Assembly (NCBI RefSeq): GCF_023630255.1
Contig: NZ_JALPRS010000001.1
Location: forward strand, 2,542,001-2,606,000
Direction of reading: 5' to 3'
DNA from: Pontibacter deserti
Lineage (GTDB): Bacteria > Bacteroidota > Bacteroidia > Cytophagales > Hymenobacteraceae
Length of the DNA stretch: 64,000 bases
A program made the translations under genes and the position numbers. The stretch's first letter is position 1. Each line of letters opens with the position of its first letter. The notes under the pieces were generated by a model. It saw only the letters and a list, made by a program, of their open reading frames with translations, was not told the DNA's origin and ran no database searches. Below are positions 17,211-25,781 of this stretch, piece after piece.

Positions 17211-19061
17211 ATGCCACAGCTAAAACCACATTACAGAAACCTGATCGCTCAGCTCTCCGACCTCCAAAAGGAAGCACTGGCTTTAGAAAAGAAATTTTCA
17301 GGAGTGATCAGGAAAGTACATCCTAAGTTTAAGAAGAGCGCCAAGAACCTTTTGCATTACCTTTCTTTGCGTCAGCATGACATCAGGGAGTTGCAGGAAG
17401 CCTTGTCATTGCTGGGGCTTTCATCGTTAGGACGAGCTGAAGGACACGTACTGGCGAGCCTGGATGCTGTACATTCTCAATTATGTCATTTAGCTGAGTG
17501 CCCTCCCAGGCAGAAGCAGCTGGCTGTTTCCTTTTTCGAGAACAGAGAATTACTCACCCAACATACCCAAAGCCTGTTAGGGCCACTCCCCGAAAATCGC
17601 ACCACCCGCATTATGGTAACATTTTCTACTGATCTGGCCACCGATTACGACCTGGTAACACGCATGATGAAGGCAGGCATGAACTGCGCCAGAATAAATT
17701 GCGCACACGACGATGAAAAGATCTGGGCTGCCATGGTTCGGAACATTCGCAAAGCTGAAAGAGAAACAGGTTTGCCTTGTGCTATACTTTTTGACCTGAT
17801 GGGACCGAAACTCCGGACAGGTGAACTAACAGAAGGCCCCAGAGTAATTGCCATACGCCCTATACATAACGAACTGGGCTTAATCGCATCTCCGGCTATA
17901 GTGTGGCTAACGGGCACGGGCGCTGCCTCTCCTATAATAACAGATGCAGTATTACCAGTAGAAGACAACTGGGTAACTCAGCTACAAGAAGGTGATAATA
18001 TTACTTTCAGAGATACAAGAGGTAGAAAGCGGTCTCTGTCAGTAATTCGAAAGGAAAAGAAAGGCGTAGTAGCTCACCTGCTCAAAACATCTTACATCGC
18101 GACGGGCACTAAGCTAATTGTTAAAAATAAAACTGTTGCTGACAGTACAACGAAAGTTGGCAAATTACCTGCCATTGAAGTACCTATACTTTTAAAGAAA
18201 GACCATTTCCTGATTCTGAACCGAGACCCTATACCTGGCGCACCGGCCCAGTTCGATGCCAGTGGCCATATACTTAAACCGGCTCATATCTCCTGCACAT
18301 TGCCTGAAGTATTTGATAAGGTAAAAGATGGAGAACCAATTTTATTTGATGATGGTGAGATTGAAGGGATTATAGAGGAAGTAAAACAGAATGAACTGCT
18401 GGTTAAAATAACATTCGCCAAAGATAAAGGAAGCCTGCTGCGCGCTGATAAAGGCATAAATCTTCCGGAATCTAAATTACACCTGCACGACCTGACAGAA
18501 AAGGACAAACAGGACCTGAAATTTATAGTTAAACATGCCGATATAGTGAACCTGTCGTTTGCCAATCATCCTGTTATGGTTGAGGCCTTATACGCCGAAT
18601 TGAAGAAGCACCGTGCAGATAACCTGGCGGTAATGCTGAAAATTGAAACCAAGGAAGGTTTTAAAAATCTGCCTCACCTGCTGCTGGCTGTAATGCAGAC
18701 ATACCCTGCCGGCATTATGATAGCTCGTGGCGATCTGGCAGTGGAATGTGGCTGGCAACGACTGGCTGAAGTACAGGAAGAAATCTTATGGTTGTGCGAA
18801 GCATCTCATATTCCGGTTGTATGGGCTACGCAGGTACTGGAAACATTAGCCAAAAAAGGGCGTCCGTCGAGAGCAGAGATAACAGATGCTGCCATGGCAC
18901 AACGCGCTGACTGTGTTATGCTTAACAAAGGCCCGCACATTATTGAAGCCATAACGATGCTGCACGACATTATGCACCGGATGCAGGAACACCAGCAAAA
19001 GAAAACATCAAGATTACGCAGCCTGCACATTTCAGAACTCAGCACCGAAGCTACTGATTAA
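17211..19061 (+). CDS. Divergent pyruvate kinase-like protein
   Basis: 616 residues against about 470 for ordinary pyruvate kinase. The first about 125 residues are a helical extension without a known motif. The kinase barrel follows: RIMVTFSTDLATDYDLV, RINCAHDD (normally RxNFSHG), DLMGPKLRTG, an enlarged B domain (about 215-420), MLKIETKEGFKNLP (normally EN.eG), MIARGDLAVECGW, VVWATQVLETLAKKGRPSRAEITDAA and VMLNKGPHI in place of MLSGETA. The lid and substrate lysine/threonine region is thus changed. There is no normal C-terminal allosteric domain. It may be a pyruvate kinase paralogue with altered chemistry or regulation. It is divergent from glpD. Confidence 0.8.
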   Translation: MPQLKPHYRNLIAQLSDLQKEALALEKKFSGVIRKVHPKFKKSAKNLLHYLSLRQHDIRELQEALSLLGLSSLGRAEGHVLASLDAVHSQLCHLAECPPRQKQLAVSFFENRELLTQHTQSLLGPLPENRTTRIMVTFSTDLATDYDLVTRMMKAGMNCARINCAHDDEKIWAAMVRNIRKAERETGLPCAILFDLMGPKLRTGELTEGPRVIAIRPIHNELGLIASPAIVWLTGTGAASPIITDAVLPVEDNWVTQLQEGDNITFRDTRGRKRSLSVIRKEKKGVVAHLLKTSYIATGTKLIVKNKTVADSTTKVGKLPAIEVPILLKKDHFLILNRDPIPGAPAQFDASGHILKPAHISCTLPEVFDKVKDGEPILFDDGEIEGIIEEVKQNELLVKITFAKDKGSLLRADKGINLPESKLHLHDLTEKDKQDLKFIVKHADIVNLSFANHPVMVEALYAELKKHRADNLAVMLKIETKEGFKNLPHLLLAVMQTYPAGIMIARGDLAVECGWQRLAEVQEEILWLCEASHIPVVWATQVLETLAKKGRPSRAEITDAAMAQRADCVMLNKGPHIIEAITMLHDIMHRMQEHQQKKTSRLRSLHISELSTEATD

Positions 19062-19101
19062 CTTTTTAACCCTTACCTTTACCTTGCTTATACTTAAAAC
19101 T

Positions 19102-19308
19102 ATGGACGGAAGAAAACGCTCAAACATAAAACCTGGCACCCGTGTAAATATCGTTATGAAAGAAGACCAGCGCACCGGTTACCTGACCGAAGGCTATGTG
19201 CAGGATATCTTAACCAACTCACCAAATCACCCACACGGCATAAAAGTAAGACTAGAAACCGGCGAAGTAGGGAGAGTGAAAGAGATTCTCTCTGAGTTAG
19301 AAAGTTAG
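19102..19308 (+). CDS. YwbE-family small protein
   Basis: 68 residues from the ATG at 19102 (an upstream ATG at 19084 would add six residues not seen in the family). The conserved family core is complete: GRKRSNIKPGTRVNIVMKEDQRTG, LTEGYVQDILTNSP, and HPHGIKVRL...GEVGRVKEIL, split here for length. The function of YwbE proteins is not known; the sequence suggests a small SH3-like beta barrel. The last residues LES and the stop codon come from the left arm of the adjacent inverted-repeat cassette, so the insertion trimmed or replaced the native end. Confidence 0.85.
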   Translation: MDGRKRSNIKPGTRVNIVMKEDQRTGYLTEGYVQDILTNSPNHPHGIKVRLETGEVGRVKEILSELES

Positions 19309-19329
19309 AAGGTTAAAAAGTTAGAAAGT
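19295..19329 (+). repeat. Left 35 bp inverted arm
   Basis: Begins AGTTAGAAAGTTAGAAGG and ends AGTTAGAAAGT. It is identical to the reverse complement of 19711-19745. Confidence 0.95.
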
Positions 19330-19709
19330 TATTTTTTAACAATCGAGGACTTCCTGATGCTGGTCAAAATTGCAGTTAGATCACCAAATTCTTTCTTCAG
19401 ATTTATCAAACGCTCTGCAGGAATTATTCCAGATTCTTCAAGCAATTCTAACCAGAACTGGCTCTCATCAGCCTCCTCTAAAGCAATACCTATTTTAGCT
19501 GCAAATTCTGCACCGGATCTTGCACGGCAGGCGGCTCTGTAATTTGCAGCAACTGAAGTTGCAGAACGCATCAGTTGCCTCCCTAAAATCTGTGCATCTG
19601 GTTTATTCGGTAAAGCCTGAAAAAGTTTGACAACACGTCAAGCAAAAGCTTTAGTCCTTGACTTAAACTGCTCTGCGAAATCATAATTACTCAACCTAAT
19701 CTCTTCCAT
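19329..19709 (-). pseudogene. Four-helix-bundle protein (23S rRNA IVP family), broken by an in-frame TGA
   Basis: Read from the ATG at 19709 the frame encodes MEEIRLSNYDFAEQF, KSRTKAFA, a TGA stop (codon 24, plus-strand TCA at 19638-19640), then RVVKLFQALPNKPDAQ, ILGRQLMRSATSVAANYRAA and on to a normal C-terminus. The pattern is that of the about 120-residue four-helix proteins found in rRNA intervening sequences and between genes in Bacteroidota. A single substitution from a sense codon such as TTA explains the stop. The downstream ATG at 19571 could give only an 80-residue product lacking the first helix. The family's role is not established. Confidence 0.85.
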
Positions 19710-19710
19710 C

Positions 19711-19745
19711 ACTTTCTAACTTTTTAACCTTCTAACTTTCTAACT
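19711..19745 (-). repeat. Right 35 bp inverted arm
   Basis: An exact reverse complement of the left arm. It serves as the 5' leader of the four-helix gene, ending in purine-rich AGAAAGTG before the ATG. Its outer base is the last stop-codon base of radC on the minus strand. Confidence 0.95.
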
Positions 19746-20461
19746 TACAAAAGCCCTTCATCGGCGAAGCTATAGTAGTCGTTGTCGGTAAAGATGATAT
19801 GATCAAGTATGGGAAGGTCGAGAAACTGACCTGCTTCTTTCATTTTCTTGGTAAGAGCAATATCGGCAGCGCTTGGTTTTATATTGCCACTCGGGTGATT
19901 ATGTACTAGTATAACAGAACTGGCAAGTTGCTCCAGCGCTTTCTTAAATATAATTTTAGGGTCTGCCACTGTACCGGCTACTCCACCTGCACTTATGCTT
20001 TCCTTCTTCATTACAATGTTGGCTCGGTTCAGTAGTATGATCCAGAATTCTTCGTGCGGCAGGTCGAGTAACTGGGGTTTGATATAATTGTAGATGTCGG
20101 TAGAGCAGGTAATCTGTGTTTTGGCGGTGGCGGCAGTTTCTTTTCTTCTTCGGCCAAGCTCCAAGGCACTTACTATAGTTATCGCTTTGGCCTCCCCTAT
20201 ACCTTTGTGCTTCATCAGGTCTTTCACCGAAAGACGGGCAAGCTCGTTCAAATCGTTACCAACTGCAGTAAGTATAAGTTTGGCTACATCTACGGCCGTT
20301 AATTTCGGTGTACCGGACCCAATAAGTATAGCTATCAATTCGGCATCGCTCAGGGCAGCCTTCCCTTTTAATAGCAGTTTTTCACGCGGACGATCTTCTT
20401 CAGCCCAGGTTTTAATATTAAGTGCCGGTTGGTAAGCGGTAAGTGTGTCAGTGTGCTTCAT
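19745..20461 (-). CDS. radC: RadC-family JAB-domain protein
   Basis: 238 residues from the ATG at 20461 (a TTG nine bases upstream is less likely). N-terminal helix-hairpin-helix region with LSDAELIAILIGSG and HKGIGEAKAITIVSALELGRR, then the JAMM metalloprotease-like domain with the metal motif HNHPSGNIKPSAAD (about 190-203). RadC was named for a DNA repair phenotype that is no longer accepted; the true role is unknown. The gene is divergent from a metallophosphoesterase gene, and its stop codon touches the four-helix cassette. Confidence 0.9.
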   Translation of the reverse strand: MKHTDTLTAYQPALNIKTWAEEDRPREKLLLKGKAALSDAELIAILIGSGTPKLTAVDVAKLILTAVGNDLNELARLSVKDLMKHKGIGEAKAITIVSALELGRRRKETAATAKTQITCSTDIYNYIKPQLLDLPHEEFWIILLNRANIVMKKESISAGGVAGTVADPKIIFKKALEQLASSVILVHNHPSGNIKPSAADIALTKKMKEAGQFLDLPILDHIIFTDNDYYSFADEGLL

Positions 20462-20590
20462 GCGGTACAATATTTGTTAAGTATAAACTGTGCTACTGAA
20501 AGTATTTTATACTTTATTTAGTTCAGCAAATAACATTTTACTTCTATTTAAATTTATATTTTACCAGTGCTACCCTATTGGCAGCACCGG

Positions 20591-21835
20591 ATGTTTATTA
20601 TGATGCAACGCATGATTTCTTTTATAATATTAATTGCTATCCTCTTCCTGGTCGATTTGTATGTATTCCAGGCGCTTAAAACAGTTATTCAGGGTTTATC
20701 AGGTAACACGCAGCAGTATATCAAAGTCGGTTATTGGGTGCTGTTTGTCGCGGCAATTGTAGTCTTCGGCATTTTTGCGAATACACCCAGAAATCCGTCT
20801 AACCTCCTGAAGACATACCTGACAAGCATCTTCTTTATACTTTATGCAAGTAAGTTGCTGGTGATTCTTTTCCTGTTCGTGGATGATATCATAAGAGTAG
20901 GCAAACTGGCGCTCAATTCCTTCAGCCCTGAAGTTGCATATGATCCATCGCGCAGTAAGTTCCTGAGTCAGGTGGGTTTCCTGGTAGCTGCTGTACCATT
21001 CACTGCATTTATATATGGCATGGTAAAAGGTGCTTATGATTACCGGGTTAAACGCATTACTTTAAAATTCCCGAACCTGCCACAGGCTTTTGATGGGTAT
21101 AAAATGCTCCAGATATCAGACTTGCACACAGGTAGCTTTCAGTCTACGGAGCCATTACAGGAAGCAGTACGCCTGATAAACAAGCAGGAAGCGGACCTCG
21201 TCTTTTTTACTGGGGACTTAGTTAACAATGTGGAAACCGAACTACACAGCCACTTAAACACACTGAAAGAGATAAAAGCTAAAACAGGTGTATTCTCGGT
21301 GCTGGGTAACCACGATTACGGCGATTATGTGAACTGGGGCAGCAAAGAGGCCAAACGAGAAAACCTAAGAAGGCTCATAGACTCTCATGGCAAAATGGGC
21401 TGGCAAATACTGATGAACGAGCACCGTAAGATCGAAAAAGATGGTGAACACATTGCTATACTTGGCGTTGAGAACTGGGGTAACCGGGCTAACTTTCCGA
21501 AGTATGGAGACCTGAGCAGGGCGTATGCCGGCACAGAGAATAGTCCGTTCAAAGTGCTGTTGTCGCACGATCCGTCGCATTGGGATGGCGAAATAAATCA
21601 ACAATATGCTGACATCGACCTGACCTTATCGGGCCACACGCACGGCATGCAGTTTGGCGTGAACATACCTGGCCTTAAATGGAGCCCGGTACAGTATATG
21701 TATAAACAGTGGGCAGGTTTGTACCAGAAAGGCAAACAATATCTTTATGTAAACACAGGCCTTGGCTTTATTGGCTATCCGGGGCGTGTGGGCTTCCTGC
21801 CTGAGATAACTGTATTCGAGCTGAAGAAAGCTTAA
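20591..21835 (+). CDS. Membrane-anchored metallophosphoesterase
   Basis: About 414 residues. Several N-terminal membrane segments (about 1-150) precede a calcineurin-like domain with all metal motifs: ISDLHTGS, FFTGDLVNN, LGNHDYGDY, LSHDPSHWD and SGHTHGMQFG. This resembles the YkuE/YaeI group, some of which act on UDP-diacylglucosamine-like or other membrane phosphodiesters. The substrate is unknown here. The ATG at 20591 is chosen over an upstream GTG at 20567; nearby ATGs at 20600-20612 are also possible. Monocistronic. Confidence 0.85.
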   Translation: MFIMMQRMISFIILIAILFLVDLYVFQALKTVIQGLSGNTQQYIKVGYWVLFVAAIVVFGIFANTPRNPSNLLKTYLTSIFFILYASKLLVILFLFVDDIIRVGKLALNSFSPEVAYDPSRSKFLSQVGFLVAAVPFTAFIYGMVKGAYDYRVKRITLKFPNLPQAFDGYKMLQISDLHTGSFQSTEPLQEAVRLINKQEADLVFFTGDLVNNVETELHSHLNTLKEIKAKTGVFSVLGNHDYGDYVNWGSKEAKRENLRRLIDSHGKMGWQILMNEHRKIEKDGEHIAILGVENWGNRANFPKYGDLSRAYAGTENSPFKVLLSHDPSHWDGEINQQYADIDLTLSGHTHGMQFGVNIPGLKWSPVQYMYKQWAGLYQKGKQYLYVNTGLGFIGYPGRVGFLPEITVFELKKA

Positions 21836-21993
21836 GTAAAGATTGCTGCCACATCTAAAATTGCATAATAAATGTGGCAGCAATTATCTCTTCAATTAAC
21901 CTTACCTACCTACGCACGTAAAAAATCAGGCGTGCGGCCACTAAACTTATACTTGCAGCGCTGTGCGTTTTGTATAACTCAAGCACATAAGCA

Positions 21994-22566
21994 ATGAAAA
22001 AGATATTTTATACAATGGGTATGGCAGCTGCTATACTTTTTACCTCCTGCACCGAAGATAAGGGTACATCTACTGAAGTAGCAGATGCAAATAAAGATGA
22101 GAGAATAAACCCGGCTCACCTGATGCAGTACCCAATGCCCGGCACAGCGGCATCCAGCACAGCAAGTTTAAGCGAAAACACCAATCAAAATGCTGAAGCT
22201 GGCATTACAACAGCAGAAACAAAAATGACTGCAGAAGAGATGGTGCGGAATTATTATGTAAAGAATGATCCGACATTATATTACAAACGCAGCTCAACCA
22301 GTAAAATGGCGGGCATGACCAGCGATAAAGGAACTACGACAAAAACCGGAGAATTTACAGGTACTGCTACGGCTACCGATCAGGATGATGAAGAGGGAGG
22401 AAACCAAACTACAAATATGAGACCGGGTAGTACTACTGCAGATGCGCAAAGTGGCCGCAAAGAAAGCACAACCAACAAATCAAAAACTACTACTGACAAA
22501 AAATCAACTACAACAAGCAAGAAAAAAGAAAGATTAACGCCGTACGAAGATAAAAAACAGCGTTAG
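21994..22566 (+). CDS. Threonine/serine-rich lipoprotein of unknown function
   Basis: 190 residues. Lipoprotein signal (LFTSC, Cys about 19), then a low-complexity polar chain rich in Thr, Ser, Lys and Glu, ending in a basic tail. One more ordered stretch (AEEMVRNYYVKNDPTLYYKRSS) lies near the middle. No family is recognised. A strong hairpin follows at 22589. Confidence 0.75.
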   Translation: MKKIFYTMGMAAAILFTSCTEDKGTSTEVADANKDERINPAHLMQYPMPGTAASSTASLSENTNQNAEAGITTAETKMTAEEMVRNYYVKNDPTLYYKRSSTSKMAGMTSDKGTTTKTGEFTGTATATDQDDEEGGNQTTNMRPGSTTADAQSGRKESTTNKSKTTTDKKSTTTSKKKERLTPYEDKKQR

Positions 22567-22588
22567 GCCTACATAATATCATATTTCC

Positions 22589-22626
22589 CACAGCCTGTGA
22601 CCAAACAAATCACAGGCTGTGCTTTT
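22589..22626 (+). terminator. Intrinsic terminator
   Basis: A 12 bp stem, CACAGCCTGTGA pairing with TCACAGGCTGTG, followed by CTTTTTAT. Confidence 0.85.
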
Positions 22627-22774
22627 TATACCTGCAGCTATTGTTTGTTTTATAGTTATTTACCTGCTCAGCAACTGGTGTAAGTATAAATTTTGGAGCT
22701 GGCATACTTTTTGGCCATCTTTGGCGTAATACACTCAGGCTTTTTGAACCTGGCACTGCACCCTAAATTGTTAC

Positions 22775-23425
22775 ATGCACCGGTACCTTTACTTTTTCAG
22801 GTTTACGCTTGTCGTTTTGCTTTTTGCAAGCGCACCTGCACTTGCACAACGCAGTGTAAGAATAAGTGGCACAGTGCTGAGCTCTGATAAAAAAACACCG
22901 GTGCCAGGTGCTGGCGTTATCCGGTATGGCACTACAAAAGCTGTGATCTCTGATGCCGAAGGTAAATTCCTGATAGATGTTGAACCCGATGATACCCTGC
23001 TGATACGTGCAGTAGGTTATAAGCCATTGTTATACTTGCCCCAACGCTTGCCTGTTTCGGAGATGCGCGTGAACATTGTGCTGCAGGAAGACAGTATAAT
23101 GCTGGGTGAAGTAGAAGTAACCAACCGTCCATCAGAAGAAATGATACAACGCGCGTTGCGCAACATGAACCGCCCGGACCCTAATTATACAAAAAACCCG
23201 GCTTATGTACCTGCCCCAAAGCAGACACCGCCTCCGCCTCCCCCGCCGCCAACAGTGCTAACACCAATCAGCTTGTTGTATGACCTCTTCTCCAGAGAAG
23301 GGAAAGAGCTAAGAAAACTGCAGGAATTATACCTGATACAGGAGTTTGAACGCCGCAAGAAAGAGCAGGAAGAGTATAACCGTTTCTTTAAAGACAACAC
23401 CGGCTACGAAGAAAAAAAGAAGTAA
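22775..23425 (+). CDS. Secreted carboxypeptidase-regulatory-like domain protein
   Basis: 216 residues. Signal peptide (about 1-25, ending ALAQ), then one CarboxypepD_reg-like beta domain (RISGTVLSSDKKTPVPGAGV...DAEGKFLIDV...IRAVGYKP), VNIVLQEDSIMLGEVEVTNRP, a stretch of eight prolines near residue 153, and a charged coiled-coil-like tail (RKLQELYLIQEFERRKKEQ). Unlike SusC it has no barrel. The function is unknown; the shape suggests an envelope scaffold. It is 52 bp before the UV endonuclease gene. Confidence 0.8.
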   Translation: MHRYLYFFRFTLVVLLFASAPALAQRSVRISGTVLSSDKKTPVPGAGVIRYGTTKAVISDAEGKFLIDVEPDDTLLIRAVGYKPLLYLPQRLPVSEMRVNIVLQEDSIMLGEVEVTNRPSEEMIQRALRNMNRPDPNYTKNPAYVPAPKQTPPPPPPPPTVLTPISLLYDLFSREGKELRKLQELYLIQEFERRKKEQEEYNRFFKDNTGYEEKKK

Positions 23426-23477
23426 CAGCCAAACAAATCAGTGGTGCGTAAGTTAGCATAAGCAAAACTACCGCATC

Positions 23478-24371
23478 ATGAAAATAGGCTACCCCTGCAT
23501 TAATCAGTCTCTGGACTGTACCTCTTCCCGCACCTTCAGGCTGGCTTCTTATTCAGAAGAGCGCCTTATCGAGATTGTGACTTCTAACCTGGCCTGCCTG
23601 CAACGGATTCTGGAGTATAATGTGCAGCATGGTCTATATTTTTTCCGATTGTCTTCTGAGCTTGTTCCTTTTGCCTCACATGAAATAAATACCTATAACT
23701 GGCAGGAGCATTTTAAACCTACATTTCAGCAGTTGGGCAGGTATATAAAGGCCCATAACTTACGCATATCCATGCACCCCGACCAGTTTGTGGTTCTTAA
23801 TTCACCTAACTCTAATACAGTAAAGAACAGTATAGCTGAACTGGTGTACCAATGCACCATACTCGATTTAATGGAACTTGACACAACAGCTAAATTACAG
23901 ATACACGGCGGCGGCGCTTATGGCGACAAAGGCTCTGCTATAGATCGTTTTGCAGATGTATACCACACCCAGCTACCCGATGCTGTAAAGGCCAGACTAT
24001 GTGTAGAGAACGACGACCGCACCTATACTTTATTGGACTGCCTGCGCCTGCACGAACTGACAGGAATGCCTATCATATTTGATAACCTGCACCACGAATG
24101 TGTGAACAACGGCGAACCAATGCGCGAAGCGGTAGAGATAGCAGCAGCAACCTGGCAACCGGAACGGGATGGCATTTTAATGATGGATTATAGTGCACAG
24201 GCTCTCGACGAACGCAAAGGCAAACACGTGCAAAGTATATCAGAACAACTATTCCATGACTTTTTAGCTGAAACCGAAGGCTTGGATATGGACATTATGC
24301 TGGAGATAAAAGACAAGGAAGCAAGCGCCCTGAAAGCCGTAGAAGTAGCCCGGGCGCTGGGCCGGCTATAG
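23478..24371 (+). CDS. uvsE: UV damage endonuclease
   Basis: 297 residues. The TIM-barrel UvdE/UvsE fold is clear: MKIGYPCINQ at the start, RLSSELVPF, RISMHPDQFVVLNSP, LQIHGGGAYGDK, CVENDDRTYTLLDCL, IIFDNLHHECVN and MLEIKDKEASALKAV supply the metal-binding His, Glu and Asp residues. It nicks DNA 5' to pyrimidine dimers and 6-4 photoproducts. Its stop codon directly abuts that of the convergent DUF4112 gene with no spacer. Confidence 0.95.
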   Translation: MKIGYPCINQSLDCTSSRTFRLASYSEERLIEIVTSNLACLQRILEYNVQHGLYFFRLSSELVPFASHEINTYNWQEHFKPTFQQLGRYIKAHNLRISMHPDQFVVLNSPNSNTVKNSIAELVYQCTILDLMELDTTAKLQIHGGGAYGDKGSAIDRFADVYHTQLPDAVKARLCVENDDRTYTLLDCLRLHELTGMPIIFDNLHHECVNNGEPMREAVEIAAATWQPERDGILMMDYSAQALDERKGKHVQSISEQLFHDFLAETEGLDMDIMLEIKDKEASALKAVEVARALGRL

Positions 24372-24869
24372 TTAAAATATAGCTGCCAATTGCCCGTATA
24401 TCCATTCTGCCAGTTCCCAAAGCACCCAGATCAGCAGTATAAAGAGCAGCACTATGCCTATCAGCACACCTACAATTATGCCTTTACCGCTGCCCTGGTA
24501 CCTGCCTTCTTCATAATGGCGGGTGAGCAGGCGCACGTTACGCTCGTTAGCTTTAAAGAAAAAGTCGAAGATGTTACCAAGTACAGGTATACTTCCGATT
24601 ACCGTATCCAGGGCAATATTCAATAACATTAAGGTAACCAGTTTCCCACTTGCGCCATGCCGGGCCATAGTCATTACCAGCATTGCCGACATACCAAAAG
24701 AAGCCAGATCTCCGGCTACAGGCAAAAACCCAAGTATAGGATCCAGGCCAAAACGGAAGTTGGTACCAGGTATCCTGAACTGGTTATCCATTAGCTTCAC
24801 CATGTGGTTCACCCACTTCAGTTTTTCGGTGTGGGGCGTGCGGCCGTAGCGTATATTTTGTGGTTCCAT
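24372..24869 (-). CDS. DUF4112 membrane protein
   Basis: 165 residues. The domain pattern is complete: LMDNQFRIPGTNFRFGLDP, ILGFLPVAGDLASFGMSAML, LMLLNIALDTVIGSIPVLG and NIFDFFFKANERNVRLL, then a C-terminal membrane segment (about 132-152). No function is established for the family. It converges on uvsE with abutting stop codons. Confidence 0.9.
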   Translation of the reverse strand: MEPQNIRYGRTPHTEKLKWVNHMVKLMDNQFRIPGTNFRFGLDPILGFLPVAGDLASFGMSAMLVMTMARHGASGKLVTLMLLNIALDTVIGSIPVLGNIFDFFFKANERNVRLLTRHYEEGRYQGSGKGIIVGVLIGIVLLFILLIWVLWELAEWIYGQLAAIF

Positions 24870-24970
24870 AGTAGCCGCTTATACGCATATATAGCTGTTA
24901 AGTATAGCCTAAGCTATACCTTGCTTATACTTTCCACAACTAGACTTCAGATAAGTAAGTTCAGATCTTT

Positions 24971-25180
24971 TTAGTCGCGGCTTTTATACCTGTTCTGTTT
25001 GAAGTTTTTCTTTTTGCGGGCATCCCATTTCTGGTTTCTGCTCTCCTGGCGGTTACGTTCAAAACGCATACTTTGTCCGTCATCATCAATAAGTATGGCT
25101 TTGCGCCCTTTCATGGGGTTACAGGAGGCGGCCATCAGGCAAATAAAAGTGTAAAGCAAAAGTTGTCGAAGTATTCTCAT
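24971..25180 (-). CDS. Small basic lipoprotein
   Basis: 69 residues from the ATG at 25180. Lipoprotein signal (CLMAASC, Cys about 20) followed by a strongly basic, Arg/Lys/Asn-rich tail ending FKQNRYKSRD. An in-frame ATG at 25201 would add seven residues before the signal and is less likely. No family is recognised. Its layout (lipobox plus basic tail) resembles the next small gene at 25405. Confidence 0.65.
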   Translation of the reverse strand: MRILRQLLLYTFICLMAASCNPMKGRKAILIDDDGQSMRFERNRQESRNQKWDARKKKNFKQNRYKSRD

Positions 25181-25341
25181 AGGTAAAACGGGTGATGGCA
25201 CAAAGAGACATTATGAATATAGATACATCTTTGGGTGCCGGTAAAACATTAGCTAATAACTTGAGATTACTTTATACTTTTATTTTTTATATTAGTTTAA
25301 TTCAAATTAAGATAAAATATATTTTATAATCTAACGGGCAC

Positions 25342-25382
25342 AAAAAAGGCAGCCGGAACAGATAATTTCTGTTCCGGCTGCC
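25342..25382 (-). terminator. Intrinsic terminator of the minus-strand lipoprotein gene
   Basis: A perfect 14 bp stem GGCAGCCGGAACAG / CTGTTCCGGCTGCC with a run of A on the left, which is a U-run on the minus transcript. Confidence 0.9.
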
Positions 25383-25404
25383 TGATAAAACGTAAAAGTA
25401 ATTA

Positions 25405-25680
25405 TTACTTTTTCTTGCCTTTGCTTTTTCCTTTACCCTTGCCTTTTGTGTGGCCCGGGTTAGTTGTATTAGGGTGATGAGGGTTGTTCGGGTTCTTGTA
25501 CCAGCCTTTGTGCAGGCCATTGTCTTTACGGGTTGTACTGGCGCCAGTAGTTACACGTACAGATTTTCTATCCAGAATCACTTCTTTAACAGAACGGCTG
25601 CTGGTGCTTTTTTTAGATGAAGAGCAGGAGGCTAGTAGTACTATGGTGGCCATCATCCACACGACTTGCTTAAATTGCAT
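25405..25680 (-). CDS. Small lysine/glycine-rich lipoprotein
   Basis: 91 residues. Lipoprotein signal ending LLASC (Cys about 19), then SSSKKSTSSR, a short ordered part (VKEVILDRKSVRVTTGAS), HKGWYKNPNNPHHP, and a tail of Gly-Lys repeats ending KGKKK. No family is recognised. A basic tail could bind DNA, peptidoglycan or LPS; that is speculation. Terminator at 25342. Confidence 0.7.
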   Translation of the reverse strand: MQFKQVVWMMATIVLLASCSSSKKSTSSRSVKEVILDRKSVRVTTGASTTRKDNGLHKGWYKNPNNPHHPNTTNPGHTKGKGKGKSKGKKK

Positions 25681-25781
25681 TTCTTTAGATTAATTTATAC
25701 TTGAAGCTTATAAGGGTACTTGCCTGTAAAATTATAGAAATGCTATAGAACTAACCAAACTCCTGCCCTGAAATTTGCACT

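Larger units (their letters stand above)
19295..19745. mobile_element. Four-helix-bundle cassette with perfect 35 bp inverted ends
   Basis: The left arm 19295-19329 and the right arm 19711-19745 are exact reverse complements over 35 bp. Each arm is itself a run of short near-repeats (AGTTAGAA-AGTTAGAA-GGTTAAAA-AGTTAGAA-AGT). The broken four-helix gene fills the space: its stop codon begins on the last base of the left arm and its start codon ends two bases before the right arm. The left arm supplies the stop of the ywbE-like gene and the right arm touches the stop of radC. No transposase is present. I infer a mobile or once-mobile cassette moved in trans. Confidence 0.65.

Noticed and set aside
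19295..19329. Tandem AGTTAGAA units as a possible CRISPR array or satellite
   Set aside because: Units are eight bases without spacers and the block is mirrored at 19711-19745, which fits inverted arms of an element, not CRISPR.
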